Origin: Treponema zioleckii
GTDB taxonomy: Bacteria > Spirochaetota > Spirochaetia > Treponematales > Treponemataceae
Direction of reading: 5' to 3'
NCBI RefSeq assembly: GCF_014737315.1
Contig: NZ_JPUF01000018.1
Coordinates: 1-57,997, forward strand
DNA: 57,997 bases
Made by a program: the position numbers and the translations under genes. How positions within the stretch are numbered: the first letter of the stretch is position 1; each line of letters begins with the position of its first letter. Positions 16,626 to 24,554 of the stretch are shown piece after piece. The notes under the pieces were generated by a model, which saw only the letters and a program-made list of their open reading frames with translations, was not told the origin of the DNA and ran no database searches.

Positions 16626-17909
16626 TTATTTGAGTGCCGCAAAGCCTCCTTCAAGGTCTGCGATAATGTCATCGATGTGTTCAGTTCCGATTGAAAGACG
16701 GATTGTGTTCTGCTTGATTCCTTGGTCTGCAAGTTCTGCGTCGCTTAGCTGCGAATGGGTTGTGCTTGCAGGATGAATTACAAGGGACTTTACGTCGGCA
16801 ACATTTGCCAAGAGACTAAAAATCTTTAGGTTGTCAATGAACTTCCAAGCTTCCTCGCGTCCGCCTTTAATTTCAAATGTGAAAATCGAAGCTCCCCCGT
16901 TCGGAAAGTATTTTTCGTAAAGGGCGTGGTTTGGATGCTCTGGCAAAGAAGGGTGATTCACTTTTTCTACCAGCGGATGATTTTTTAGAAACTCAACAAC
17001 GCGTTTTGTGTTTTCTGCATGCCGCTCAAGACGGAGCGAAAGCGTCTCGGTTCCTTGCAAAAGCAAGAATGCGTTGAACGGACTTATTGTAGCTCCTGTG
17101 TCTCGGAGCAAAATTGCCCGAATGTACGTTACGAATGCTGCAGGTCCAACTGCATCGTAAAAAGAAACTCCGTGGTAGCTTGGGTTTGGCTCTGCGATGT
17201 TCTTGTATTTTCCGCTTTTTTTCCAGTCGAACTTTCCGCTCTCAACGATTACGCCGCCGAGCGTTGTTCCGTGGCCGCCAATGAATTTTGTTGCCGAGTG
17301 AACAACAATGTCCGCTCCGTGCTCAATCGGACGAATCAAATATGGCGTTCCAAAGGTATTGTCGATTACAAGCGGAATTGAATGTTTGTGAGCGATTTTT
17401 GCAATCTCATCAATATCAGGAATATCGCTGTTCGGATTTCCGAGGGTTTCAAGATAGATTGCGCGTGTATTTTCTTTTATTGCGCCTTCAATCTCCGCCA
17501 AATTGTGTGCGTCAACAAAAGTCGTTTTGATTCCGTACTGAGGGAGCGTGTGCGAGAGCAAGTTGTACGAACCGCCGTAAATTGTCTTTTGTGCCACGAT
17601 GTGTCCGCCATCCGCAGCCAGTGCCTGAATCGTGTATGTGATTGCCGCCGCGCCAGAAGCTACCGCAAGGGCCGCGCTTCCGCCTTCCAAGGCCGCTATG
17701 CGTTTTTCAAAAACGTCTTGCGTGGTATTTGTAAGGCGACCGTAAATATTTCCGCTGTCTGCAAGCCCGAATCGGTCTGCCGCGTGTTTTGAATTATGAA
17801 AAACATACGAAGTTGTCTGGTAAATTGGTACTGCCCGTGAATCTGTAGCTGGGTCTGCGTTTTCCTGTCCAACGTGCAACTGTAAAGTTTCGAATCTGTA
17901 ATTTGCCAT
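16626..17909 (-). CDS. metY: O-acetylhomoserine sulfhydrylase (O-acetylhomoserine aminocarboxypropyltransferase)
   Basis: A pyridoxal-phosphate enzyme of the Cys/Met metabolism family. It makes homocysteine (or methionine with methanethiol) from O-acetylhomoserine and sulfide. The protein has 427 residues, typical for MetY. It starts with RFETLQLHVGQ and the substrate-binding SRAVPIYQTTSYVF, has DNTFGTPYL near residue 183, and the cofactor lysine in HSATKFIGGHGTT at residue 208. The C-terminal SIGTEHIDDI is also typical. AGGAG precedes the ATG. Upstream lies a cysteine-rich small ORF that may sense sulfur amino acid supply. leuA is convergent. Confidence 0.95.
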   Translation of the reverse strand: MANYRFETLQLHVGQENADPATDSRAVPIYQTTSYVFHNSKHAADRFGLADSGNIYGRLTNTTQDVFEKRIAALEGGSAALAVASGAAAITYTIQALAADGGHIVAQKTIYGGSYNLLSHTLPQYGIKTTFVDAHNLAEIEGAIKENTRAIYLETLGNPNSDIPDIDEIAKIAHKHSIPLVIDNTFGTPYLIRPIEHGADIVVHSATKFIGGHGTTLGGVIVESGKFDWKKSGKYKNIAEPNPSYHGVSFYDAVGPAAFVTYIRAILLRDTGATISPFNAFLLLQGTETLSLRLERHAENTKRVVEFLKNHPLVEKVNHPSLPEHPNHALYEKYFPNGGASIFTFEIKGGREEAWKFIDNLKIFSLLANVADVKSLVIHPASTTHSQLSDAELADQGIKQNTIRLSIGTEHIDDIIADLEGGFAALK

Positions 17910-17968
17910 AATAGTGTCTCCTTATTTTTATTCTGTTTTGTTTTTATAAAGCCTTGTGGCTTAAAGAG

Positions 17969-18052
17969 TTAGTTTGAACATAAATAAGAACAGAGGCACA
18001 TCCGTCCGTTTCGAAAATTTTCGCGAACAAGTTTTTCAAAGTAAATCGCCAT
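17969..18052 (-). CDS. Cysteine-rich leader peptide upstream of metY
   Basis: A 27-codon ORF with a GGAGG ribosome binding site eight bases before its ATG. It begins MAIYFEKLVRENFRNG and ends RMCLCSYLCSN, with three cysteines in the last nine residues. It lies 60 bases before metY, the gene that assimilates sulfide. Cysteine-rich upstream ORFs regulate sulfur genes in actinobacteria through ribosome stalling. The same logic here is inference. A small stem AAGCC/GGCTT lies between the ORF and metY, but no intrinsic terminator, so control, if any, may be translational or Rho-mediated. Confidence 0.7.
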   Translation of the reverse strand: MAIYFEKLVRENFRNGRMCLCSYLCSN

Positions 18053-18074
18053 ACATACCTCCAGATTTTTGCTA

Positions 18075-18126
18075 ATTCCTATCGTTTAGATAGGAATACT
18101 TTATTTTATATTACCTACTTTGTCAA
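18075..18126 (-). promoter_or_regulatory. Promoter and palindromic operator of the metY leader
   Basis: On the minus strand TTGACA (18126-18121) is followed after 17 bases by TAAAGT. The predicted start falls in a perfect 9-bp inverted repeat, ATTCCTATC and GATAGGAAT with a 5-base loop (18075-18097). The palindrome could be a repressor site or a 5' hairpin. No SAM riboswitch pattern is seen. Confidence 0.55.
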
Positions 18127-18233
18127 TAGGGAATGTAAAATAAAATGTTTTTTTTGTGAGAATCTCTAGCGGCGGGCAAAAAATATTAAATACCCCCTCA
18201 ACAATCGTCGATATTCTATGTATAATCAACGCT

Positions 18234-18781
18234 ATGACCAGTTTTTTACGAGTATTGTTTGTTTGTTCTGATGACATTTGCCTTGCGCCTATGGCCACAC
18301 AAATCCTTTTGAACATGGTGCGCAAGAAGAAAATCAACAGTCGTTTTTTTATTTCGTCGGCAGGTGCTATGCTTACGGAAAACGATTTTGATAAAGAAAT
18401 GCATGAGAAGTCAAAAAAAATGTTTAAAAAATGCAAATATTGATATTGGTGTTCACACATCGGTTAAAGTTAAAAAAAGAGGATGCAGAGAAATACGATT
18501 GGATTTTGTGCATGGATGAAGCTTGCATGAAAAAATGTTTTGCGATTCTCGGTGACCATGCGGTTTACGTAACTCCAATTGATGTAAAAAAGATTTTTAT
18601 TATGAATCCGGCTTCGCCAATCTCTTTGAACGGAATGATTAAGGCTCGTGTTTGCCGCCTCATGGATTTTACGGGGCTTTCCCGCGATATTGATAATCCT
18701 CTGCTTACAGGTGATTTTTGGACTGCTTACCGGGAAATTTATTCTGGTTGCGCATCTTTTATTACTTTGGCAACCCGATAG
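18234..18781 (+). pseudogene. Low-molecular-weight protein tyrosine phosphatase-like gene, frameshifted
   Basis: Three frame segments together give one protein of the LMW-PTP/ArsC-like fold: RVLFVCSDDICLAPMATQIL at the start, IGVHTSVKV and YDWILCMDEACMKK in the middle, and DIDNPLLTGDFWTAYREIY near the end. Frameshifts lie in an A6 run (18426-18431) and an A7 run (18472-18478). The catalytic loop should read C-x5-R, but the arginine position is leucine (CSDDICLAP), so even a repaired protein should lack normal phosphatase activity. The general-acid region near the C-terminus (DNP instead of DP) is also altered. There is no clear ribosome binding site. Confidence 0.6.
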
Positions 18782-18800
18782 TTTGTAAAATTCGCTTTTT

Positions 18801-18824
18801 GCACGGCAGAATCCCTGTCGTGCC
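18801..18824. terminator. Hairpin between convergent genes
   Basis: GCACGGCAG and CTGTCGTGC form a 9-bp stem (one G-U) around five bases, between the phosphatase-like pseudogene and the minus-strand secreted protein. The T run after it is short, so termination is uncertain. Confidence 0.4.
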
Positions 18825-18984
18825 ATTTTATGATGCTGGATTGTATTTCCAGCGATTTTTTTTGCGGTTTTCTGTCTCGTCTTCCTCTGAATCAGATTTT
18901 TCGATTTTTTCTTTTGTAGGTTCCGCTTCGTTTTCGGCTTGTTCGTCCGTTTTTTTGTCGGAAGGTTCTGCGGCTTTGTCAGGC

Positions 18985-19722
18985 TCATCGGCATTTTTTA
19001 TTTTCTTCGTCGGCTTTCGGCTGCACTGGAACTTTTTTAGTCAATTTGCCTTTGATTTTTAAAATGCCATTTTTGTATGAAGTTTTTAATTTTCCTGCAA
19101 AAGCCAAATCAATATCCTTGTCGAACGAGTCGTTTTCAAAAGTGAATTTTGTCCAGTCGGCATTCTGCATTTGATTTTTGTCGGTACCTTCTGTTACAAA
19201 ATCCGCTTTTAGAGAAAAGATGCCTTTTTCGTTCTCCGCAATGTCTTTTGCGATATAAAATCCGTTTTCAGCGTCGGTGCGCTCCGAAAAATCAAAATAT
19301 CCTTTTTCATTCGTGCTGATTTTGTAGGCAATCCCTCTGTGGATAAATTGAATCGTGAGCTTTTTTCCTTGCGAGGAGATTTTTAAATCATCGTTTTGCA
19401 AAAATTCCGGGGAAGAGACTGCAAACAATAAAAGCGTGTAAAGACCTTTTGGCATGGCTTGCTTTTTTGATTTTGAATCAATATAAACTTCCCGAAGCTC
19501 TTTTGTGGAGTGCTTTTTTGAGGCACTTGAAACTGCATCAAAAAAATCCTTCGTTGTCGTAACGGTTGTTGTTGTGTTTGCCGTTGATTTTAAAGTCCAG
19601 TTGAGATGATTTTTTGTTTTGGCGTTAGCGTTTGTGTTAAGCTGAAAGTCAATCGACAGAGTTTGCGCAAAAACAAAAATATTGGTGAGTAAAAGAATTA
19701 AAATCAACGTAAATTTTCGCAT
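18985..19722 (-). CDS. Secreted hypothetical protein, C-terminal tail frameshifted
   Basis: A signal peptide (MRKFTLILILLLTNIFVFAQ) leads into a 225-residue protein with no recognised family. The body is rich in lysine and beta-strand-like segments, such as KKLTIQFIHRGIAYKISTNE. After PKADEEN an extra base in the T6 run at 18994-18999 (plus strand) ends the frame early. In the shifted frame an acidic, lysine-rich tail continues (ADEPDKAAEPSDKKTDEQ and further) to a stop at 18828-18830. The intact gene would therefore span 18828-19722. It begins six bases after the TrpR-like gene, so they are probably cotranscribed. Confidence 0.7.
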   Translation of the reverse strand: MRKFTLILILLLTNIFVFAQTLSIDFQLNTNANAKTKNHLNWTLKSTANTTTTVTTTKDFFDAVSSASKKHSTKELREVYIDSKSKKQAMPKGLYTLLLFAVSSPEFLQNDDLKISSQGKKLTIQFIHRGIAYKISTNEKGYFDFSERTDAENGFYIAKDIAENEKGIFSLKADFVTEGTDKNQMQNADWTKFTFENDSFDKDIDLAFAGKLKTSYKNGILKIKGKLTKKVPVQPKADEENKKCR

Positions 19723-19728
19723 GATTTT

Positions 19729-20067
19729 TTAGGTCCGCTTTTTGAATTCAGAATAATCTTCAAAATCATCAAAAATCTTTCTGAACGCGCTGTTCGGGTC
19801 TTTTAGAACTTTAGAGCCTCGTGTTATTTTGCAAAGTGAAATGTGAAATTTCTTTGCGATTTCGCGTTGCGGTGTGCCTTTTTCGATTTCTTTTACAGTA
19901 ATCCATCTCGTTGCCATGTCGTTTATTTCTGCTGGCGTAAGAAGACAGTTAAAAAAGTTTTCAACAAAGTTTACGTCGTCCACTTCCGAAAGAATTTTTA
20001 TTATTTCCTTAAAAGAAGTTTTGCGTTCCGTTTCAATTTGATTTTCCAAGTTTTCGTTTCCGTTCAT
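19729..20067 (-). CDS. TrpR-family DNA-binding protein
   Basis: A 112-residue protein matching the Trp repressor family: LLTPAEINDMATRW aligns with the dimer core, and QREIAKKFHISLCKITRGSK is the helix-turn-helix with the typical ITRGS recognition helix. Trp repressors bind operator DNA with tryptophan as co-repressor. Whether this member senses tryptophan cannot be told. It is longer at the N-terminus by about 30 polar residues. No trp biosynthetic gene is nearby. It sits in a minus-strand group with three small secreted proteins, and is directly upstream of one of them by six bases. Confidence 0.85.
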   Translation of the reverse strand: MNGNENLENQIETERKTSFKEIIKILSEVDDVNFVENFFNCLLTPAEINDMATRWITVKEIEKGTPQREIAKKFHISLCKITRGSKVLKDPNSAFRKIFDDFEDYSEFKKRT

Positions 20068-20138
20068 AAAATGTGAATTTAAGTCTATTTCTTTTGCATT
20101 AAGATTTCAACAGTTGCCGTTTCGCCTAAGCGAATGTC

Positions 20139-20592
20139 CTACTGTTTTTGCATTACAAGTCTAATAGCCGCAGTTTCGCCCTGAAAAGAAACCCCTGTAT
20201 TATAGAAGACTTTTGTTTTTGCTTCGTTCACGTACAAGTTTTGTGAACCTGTAATTTCTGCGCCATTTGATTCAAGTTGTTTGAACATATTGCCCAGCTC
20301 CAGAAATTGTGCAAAAAAATCTTTTATTTTTTTTAGAGTTTCTGCAGTTTCTTTTCCGTTGCTTTCGGTTATTTTTACTTATCGAAGCATCGTTATAGCC
20401 TGTGATTTCGAAAGTGGCAGGCTCGCTTATGTTTTGACCGAAACCGACAACTTGAGCTTCAATCGTCCAAGTGCCGATAATCCACGGTTCGTTAAAATTC
20501 TCCACCGAGATGATTTTGTCGCCGGCAGACTGCGCGAATGTTGCTGCAAGTGCGAACAAAAATATTGCTAGAATGCTAAAAAGTTTTTTCAT
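20139..20592 (-). pseudogene. Small secreted protein, paralogue of the 20634 gene, frameshifted
   Basis: The first frame starts MKKLFSILAIFLFALAATFA and matches the next upstream gene: AGDKIISVENFNEPWIIGTW against PGDKEITTANFNEDWIVGTW. At the T5 run 20372-20376 the frame breaks. The shifted frame gives KITESNGKETAETLKKIKDF and GAEITGSQNLYVNEAKT, then ends GETAAIRLVMQKQ at 20139. The next bases repeat the 3' end as GETATVEILMQKK (to about 20092), a tandem duplication or the remnant of another copy. The function is unknown. The ligand-binding beta-barrel style of the paralogue suggests a periplasmic or surface role. Confidence 0.6.
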
Positions 20593-20633
20593 AAAATCTC
20601 CTGTTTGGGCTGCGACTTTTTACTTAAATGCTG

Positions 20634-21074
20634 TTATTTTAACTTTAGCATTGTGATTGCCGCGTCAATTGACTGCCCGTTTTTCGTAATTCCAAATTTG
20701 TAAGTGACCGAGGTTTTTGGGGGATTCAAAAATATTCGGTTCGTGCCTGTAAAAATTGCACCGTGTTCTTTTAGGACTTTTAAATTTTCTTCTGGAATCA
20801 TAAAGTCTTCAAAAATCTGTTTTAGGTCCGCGAGCGTCATTGCAAGTTCGTTTCCGTCTTGCGTGGTCATTAAAATTTGCGAGTTGTCTTCTTTTGATTT
20901 TATTACGACAACTCCCTGCGCGGCTTCGGGACCATTTATGAGCGTAAGTTTCCACGTTCCCACAATCCAGTCTTCGTTAAAATTCGCCGTGGTAATTTCT
21001 TTGTCGCCAGGTGCCGCAAATGAAGAAAGTATACAAACGATAAAAAAAATGGGCAAAATCAACAGTTTTTTCAT
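20634..21074 (-). CDS. Small secreted hypothetical protein
   Basis: A 146-residue protein with a signal peptide (MKKLLILPIFFIVCILSSFA) and a mature domain beginning PGDKEITTANFNEDWIVGTW. A lipocalin-like opening (NFNEDWIVGTWKLT) is followed by alternating strands, which suggests a small beta-barrel, but no family is certain. GGAGG precedes the ATG at 21074; an in-frame upstream start lacks support. A frameshifted paralogue follows 40 bases downstream, so a tandem duplication is likely. It starts 13 bases after the end of the OppF-like gene and may be cotranscribed with it. Confidence 0.75.
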   Translation of the reverse strand: MKKLLILPIFFIVCILSSFAAPGDKEITTANFNEDWIVGTWKLTLINGPEAAQGVVVIKSKEDNSQILMTTQDGNELAMTLADLKQIFEDFMIPEENLKVLKEHGAIFTGTNRIFLNPPKTSVTYKFGITKNGQSIDAAITMLKLK

Positions 21075-21087
21075 AATTCCTCCGGTT

Positions 21088-22062
21088 TTATTCAGCAACG
21101 CCCAGATAATGGCATCTCGCTTTGTGATTTTTGTCTATGTTCTTCCATTCTGGAATTTCATTTTTGCATTTTTCGGTGGCTTTTGGGCATCTGTGGGCAA
21201 AAGGGCAGCCCGTAACGTTTTTAAGGACTGTTTTTACTTCCCCCGCATTCAGAGTGCCTTTTCCTGCCGAGCCTTCAAAGAGCAATTTTGTGTAGGGATG
21301 CGCTGCCGTTTTGTACAAATCTTTTGCGGGTGCTTCTTCCAAAAGCATTCCTGAGTACATTACGCCGATTGTGTCGCAAAAATAGCAGCTTACGCGCAAG
21401 TCGTGGGCAATAAAAAGGAATGAAAGGTTCCTTGAGTTTTTTATGTCCAAAAGAAGGTTCAGAATCTGCCCCTGAATGCTAACGTCCAGCGCGCTTACGA
21501 TTTCGTCGCAAATCAGAACGTCTGGCTTCATTATTAGCCCGCGCGCAATCGAGATTCTCTGTCTCTGCCCGCCGGAAAATTCACTCGGCCGCCTGTCAAG
21601 GTCGCTTGGATCAAGGCCCACTTCTTCCAAAAGCGTTGCCGCCTGCTCCCGTGCAGCCGTCTTGCCCGGAAAAGATTTTGAATATCGGTATGCGTTGGTA
21701 AGAATAGAGCATACGCTCATTCGCGGATTTAGCGAGCGTGATGGATCTTGAAATACATATTTTATTTTTTCGCGGTATTCGCGGAGTTCTGTTTTTGAAA
21801 GTTTCGTAACGTCGCAAGCAGGTTTTTCGCCCTGCGGATTGTAAATTATGCTCCCGGAATTTGCTTTGTACATTTGCACCAAAAGACGGGCAGTGGTGGT
21901 TTTCCCGCACCCAGATTCCCCTACAAGCCCGTAGGTTTTTCCGCGTTCAATTCCAAAAGAAACATCGTTCACCGCATAAACTTTTTTGTCTGCCTTGGCA
22001 AAAAATCCTGCGTCGAGCGAAAAAGTTTTTGTTAAATTTTTAGCTTCAAGAATAAAATCCAT
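21088..22062 (-). CDS. Oligopeptide ABC transporter ATP-binding protein (OppF/DppF type)
   Basis: A 324-residue ATPase of the peptide/nickel importer family. Walker A GESGCGKT is near residues 48-55, the signature FSGGQRQRIS near 150, and Walker B LICDEIVSALDVS near 170. The C-terminal oligopeptide domain with CPFAHRCPKATEKC and a final RCHY cysteine probably binds an iron-sulfur cluster, as in relatives. No permease, OppD or binding-protein gene is adjacent, so it is orphaned in this window and must pair with components elsewhere or be a relic. The ATG at 22062 gives the normal N-terminus, and no strong ribosome binding site is visible. Confidence 0.9.
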   Translation of the reverse strand: MDFILEAKNLTKTFSLDAGFFAKADKKVYAVNDVSFGIERGKTYGLVGESGCGKTTTARLLVQMYKANSGSIIYNPQGEKPACDVTKLSKTELREYREKIKYVFQDPSRSLNPRMSVCSILTNAYRYSKSFPGKTAAREQAATLLEEVGLDPSDLDRRPSEFSGGQRQRISIARGLIMKPDVLICDEIVSALDVSIQGQILNLLLDIKNSRNLSFLFIAHDLRVSCYFCDTIGVMYSGMLLEEAPAKDLYKTAAHPYTKLLFEGSAGKGTLNAGEVKTVLKNVTGCPFAHRCPKATEKCKNEIPEWKNIDKNHKARCHYLGVAE

Positions 22063-22090
22063 TTTTATAGTATAATTTATTTTAAGCAAA

Positions 22091-22128
22091 AAAAAAGACC
22101 GAAGCTACATTTTGCAACGGTCTTTTTT
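22091..22128. terminator. Bidirectional-looking terminator
   Basis: AAAAAAGACCG and CGGTCTTTTTT form an 11-bp stem with T-rich ends on both strands. On the minus strand it ends the carboxyltransferase gene before oppF. Confidence 0.75.
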
Positions 22129-22180
22129 GTTTTTAATCATGCTGAATTTATTTCAGCATCTATTCAGCATTTATATTTGA

Positions 22181-23716
22181 TTACAGCGGAATATTTCCGT
22201 GTTTTCTGTGAAGAATCTCTGTGGAAGTTTTTCCTTTGAGAAGCTCAAAACTCATTGCAACTCTTGCACGTGTTTCTTCCGGTTCAATTACAGCCGAAAT
22301 GTAGTCACGCTGAGCGGCGATTGTTGGAGTCATAAACGTCTCGCGGTATTCTTTTCCCTTCTGCTCGACCAAAGATGCATTTGCCGGGTCTTTGAGCTCT
22401 TTTGCGTACAAAATTCCGATTGCGCCTTCCGCACCCATTACGGCAATCTCTGCTTTTGGCCAAGCATAAACAAAATCCGCGCCGAGGTGCTTTGAACACA
22501 TTGCGATGTAAGCTCCGCCGTAAGCTTTTCGTGTGATTACTGTAACTTTTGGGACCGTAGCTTCTGAGTATGCGTAAAGAACCTTTGCGCCGTGGCGGAT
22601 GATTCCTTTCTGCTCTTCCTGTGGGCCCGGCAAGAATCCTGGAACGTCAACGAAAGTGAGGAGCGGAATGTCGTAGCAGTCGCAGTAGCGAACGTGACGA
22701 GCGATTTTGTCCGAAGCGTCGCTGTTCAAAAGTCCGCCGAAGAATCCTGGGTTGTTTGCAACGATACCGATTGTTTTTCCCTGCATTTTTGCAAAACCGA
22801 TTACTGCGTTGCCGGCGAATTCTGGCATAATCTCAAAGAACGAGTCATCATCAACAACATCGCTGATTACAGATTTGATGTCGTATCCTTTTTTTGTGTC
22901 TTCAGGAAGAATTGATTTGATTGATTCAAGCTTGCTTTCGGTGAATTTGAATTCTTCTTCTGTTTTTGTGCCGAAGAGACCAGATTTTACGTTCTTTTTT
23001 GATTCAAGAGCCGACTCGTCTCCGTAGTAGTGCGGAATGTAATCCAAAAGTTTTCTAACCTTTTCGTAACATTCGTTTTCTGTTCCGCATCTAAAGTGAG
23101 CAACGCCCGATTTTTGAGAATGAATTGCGGCTCCGCCTAAATCCTCTGCCGAAATGTCCATGAACATAACTTGTTTTACAACTTTTGGTCCTGTGATGAA
23201 CATCTGAGAAATATTGTCGATTGTGAAGATAAAGTCTGTGAGTCCCGGAGAGTAAACTGCGCCGCCTGCACATGGACCTGCGATAATCGAAATCTGCGGA
23301 ATCACGCCCGACGCGCGGACGTTCTGATTGAAAATTTCGCCGTAGCCGCAGAGCGCGTCAACACCTTCTGGAATTCTCGCTCCGCCCGAATCGTTAACGC
23401 CGATTACAGGGCATTTCATTTCAATCGCCATTTTGATGATTTCTGCAATCTTTTCGCCGTGAACTTTACCGAGCGAACCGCCCTGAACCGTAAAGTCCTG
23501 AGAGTAGATAGCGACCTTTTTACCGTTGATAGTTCCGAATCCTGTGATTACACCGTCATACGGAAGCTCTTTTTTGTCCATTCCAAAGTTTGTGCACTGG
23601 TGTCTAGCTCCTGCGTAAATCTCCATGAAGCTGCCTTCATCCAAAAGTGCATTGATTCTTTCAATTGCGTGAAGCTTTCCTTTAGCGTGCTGTTTTTCCA
23701 AATCGTATTCAGCCAT
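22181..23716 (-). CDS. mmdA: Acyl-CoA carboxyltransferase / methylmalonyl-CoA decarboxylase alpha subunit
   Basis: A 511-residue carboxyltransferase with two crotonase-like halves. The N-half has the acyl-CoA loop NDSGGARIPEGVDAL and AGPCAGGAVYSPGLTDF. The C-half has VDVPGFLPG and the biotin-side motif TRKAYGGAYIAM. The family includes propionyl-CoA carboxylase beta and the alpha subunit of sodium-pumping methylmalonyl-CoA decarboxylase. Sequence alone does not settle which. In a fermentative spirochaete the decarboxylase of propionate formation is plausible. No biotin carboxylase, biotin carrier or membrane subunit is adjacent. GAGGA precedes the ATG, and a good sigma-70 promoter lies upstream. 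Confidence 0.9.
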   Translation of the reverse strand: MAEYDLEKQHAKGKLHAIERINALLDEGSFMEIYAGARHQCTNFGMDKKELPYDGVITGFGTINGKKVAIYSQDFTVQGGSLGKVHGEKIAEIIKMAIEMKCPVIGVNDSGGARIPEGVDALCGYGEIFNQNVRASGVIPQISIIAGPCAGGAVYSPGLTDFIFTIDNISQMFITGPKVVKQVMFMDISAEDLGGAAIHSQKSGVAHFRCGTENECYEKVRKLLDYIPHYYGDESALESKKNVKSGLFGTKTEEEFKFTESKLESIKSILPEDTKKGYDIKSVISDVVDDDSFFEIMPEFAGNAVIGFAKMQGKTIGIVANNPGFFGGLLNSDASDKIARHVRYCDCYDIPLLTFVDVPGFLPGPQEEQKGIIRHGAKVLYAYSEATVPKVTVITRKAYGGAYIAMCSKHLGADFVYAWPKAEIAVMGAEGAIGILYAKELKDPANASLVEQKGKEYRETFMTPTIAAQRDYISAVIEPEETRARVAMSFELLKGKTSTEILHRKHGNIPL

Positions 23717-23777
23717 TTGTATCCTCGTCTGTTAATTTATTCAAACAGATTCCTTTATCTGTCAAACTTCTGCAAAA

Positions 23778-23806
23778 ATTGTAATAGCAACATATTTTTT
23801 CGTCAA
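23778..23806 (-). promoter_or_regulatory. Promoter of the carboxyltransferase gene
   Basis: On the minus strand TTGACG (23806-23801) and TACAAT (23783-23778) are 17 bases apart, 62 bases before the ATG. Confidence 0.7.
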
Positions 23807-23925
23807 TATGACATTTTTTGAATTTTTGTCAAAATAAAATTTTTTCGCGAAAGTGGAAATGTTCGGATTGTGTGCAATAAAGTTGGTGATTTTGAGAAAA
23901 AAGCCAGCTGATTAAAAATCTTATT

Positions 23926-24126
23926 TTAATAAATAACAATCCCCGGTAAACGATTATATTTAAAGAAAAAATAACTCAAAACGTAGCATATAGAAATTAT
24001 CATTATGCCAATAAACACACCTAGTTTTGTCATTTTTTTTCTTGTACGAATTCTGTGAAACATAAGTCCAAATAATATTGATACTATCAACCCAATAGCA
24101 AACATATTTATTCCATTCCAATTCAA
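23926..24126 (-). CDS. Possible small membrane protein
   Basis: A frame of up to 66 codons (TTG at 24126, or ATG seven codons later) encodes two hydrophobic helices: FAIGLIVSILFGLMF and a second around IGIMIISICYVLSYFFF, separated by a basic loop RIRTRKKM. This is a plausible inner-membrane hairpin. There is no homologue I recognise and no good ribosome binding site. The surrounding 24127-24550 contains only repeats. Confidence 0.4.
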   Translation of the reverse strand: MNWNGINMFAIGLIVSILFGLMFHRIRTRKKMTKLGVFIGIMIISICYVLSYFFFKYNRLPGIVIY

Positions 24127-24235
24127 GTTTATAACAATATTCTTTTACATTTCTGTAACTTTTACCTAATAACTATGAGCAGCCAAGTTATTGTTAAGGA
24201 AGTTTTTTTTGATTTCTTCAATAAAAAACATACGG

Positions 24236-24315
24236 AGTTTTAAAAAATTCTCGGCGTGTTTTAAAAAATTCTCCGTATGTTTTTGGGTAAAACTCGGCGT
24301 GTTTTTTTTGAAAAA
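24236..24315. repeat. AT-rich repeat cluster
   Basis: CTCGGCGTGTTTT occurs twice and TTTTAAAAAATTCTC twice in about 80 bases, with ACGGAG/CTCCGT inverted copies. It lies in the gene-poor stretch before the Rhs tip. Confidence 0.5.
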
Positions 24316-24360
24316 TCCAGTGTAATTCCGCCCCTGCTTCGAAGTCCTTCATACAAAATG

Positions 24361-24452
24361 CAGTATAGATGCCGAAATAAATTCGGCATGACGCAATTTT
24401 TTAGACAAACTCTCCTTAGCGGTACTGTCATTCCGAACTTGATTCGGAATCT
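24361..24452. repeat. Two short palindromic intergenic repeats
   Basis: AGATGCCGAA with TTCGGCATGAC (24367-24392) and GTCATTCCGAAC with GATTCGGAATCT (24427-24452) are members of the dispersed family, placed just upstream of the truncated Rhs gene. Confidence 0.6.
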
Positions 24453-24554
24453 GCGCAAATCGGTGCCAATCCAGTTAAGTTCTGCAGAATTGAATCAACC
24501 AAGTTTTATATTGTTAATACTCATTTAAGAATTGTAATTTAGTATAAAAACCGC

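Noticed and set aside
17910-18126. SAM or cobalamin riboswitch before metY
   Set aside because: None of the conserved riboswitch core motifs were found; the small ORF and palindrome account for the region.
18470-18994. 174-codon minus-strand ORF across the phosphatase-like gene
   Set aside because: It is a basic, low-complexity shadow frame; its upstream part overlaps the true tail of the secreted protein in another frame.
22305-23821. Several plus-strand ORFs opposite the carboxyltransferase gene
   Set aside because: They are antisense shadows with cysteine- and arginine-rich unlikely composition; the minus-strand gene is unambiguous.
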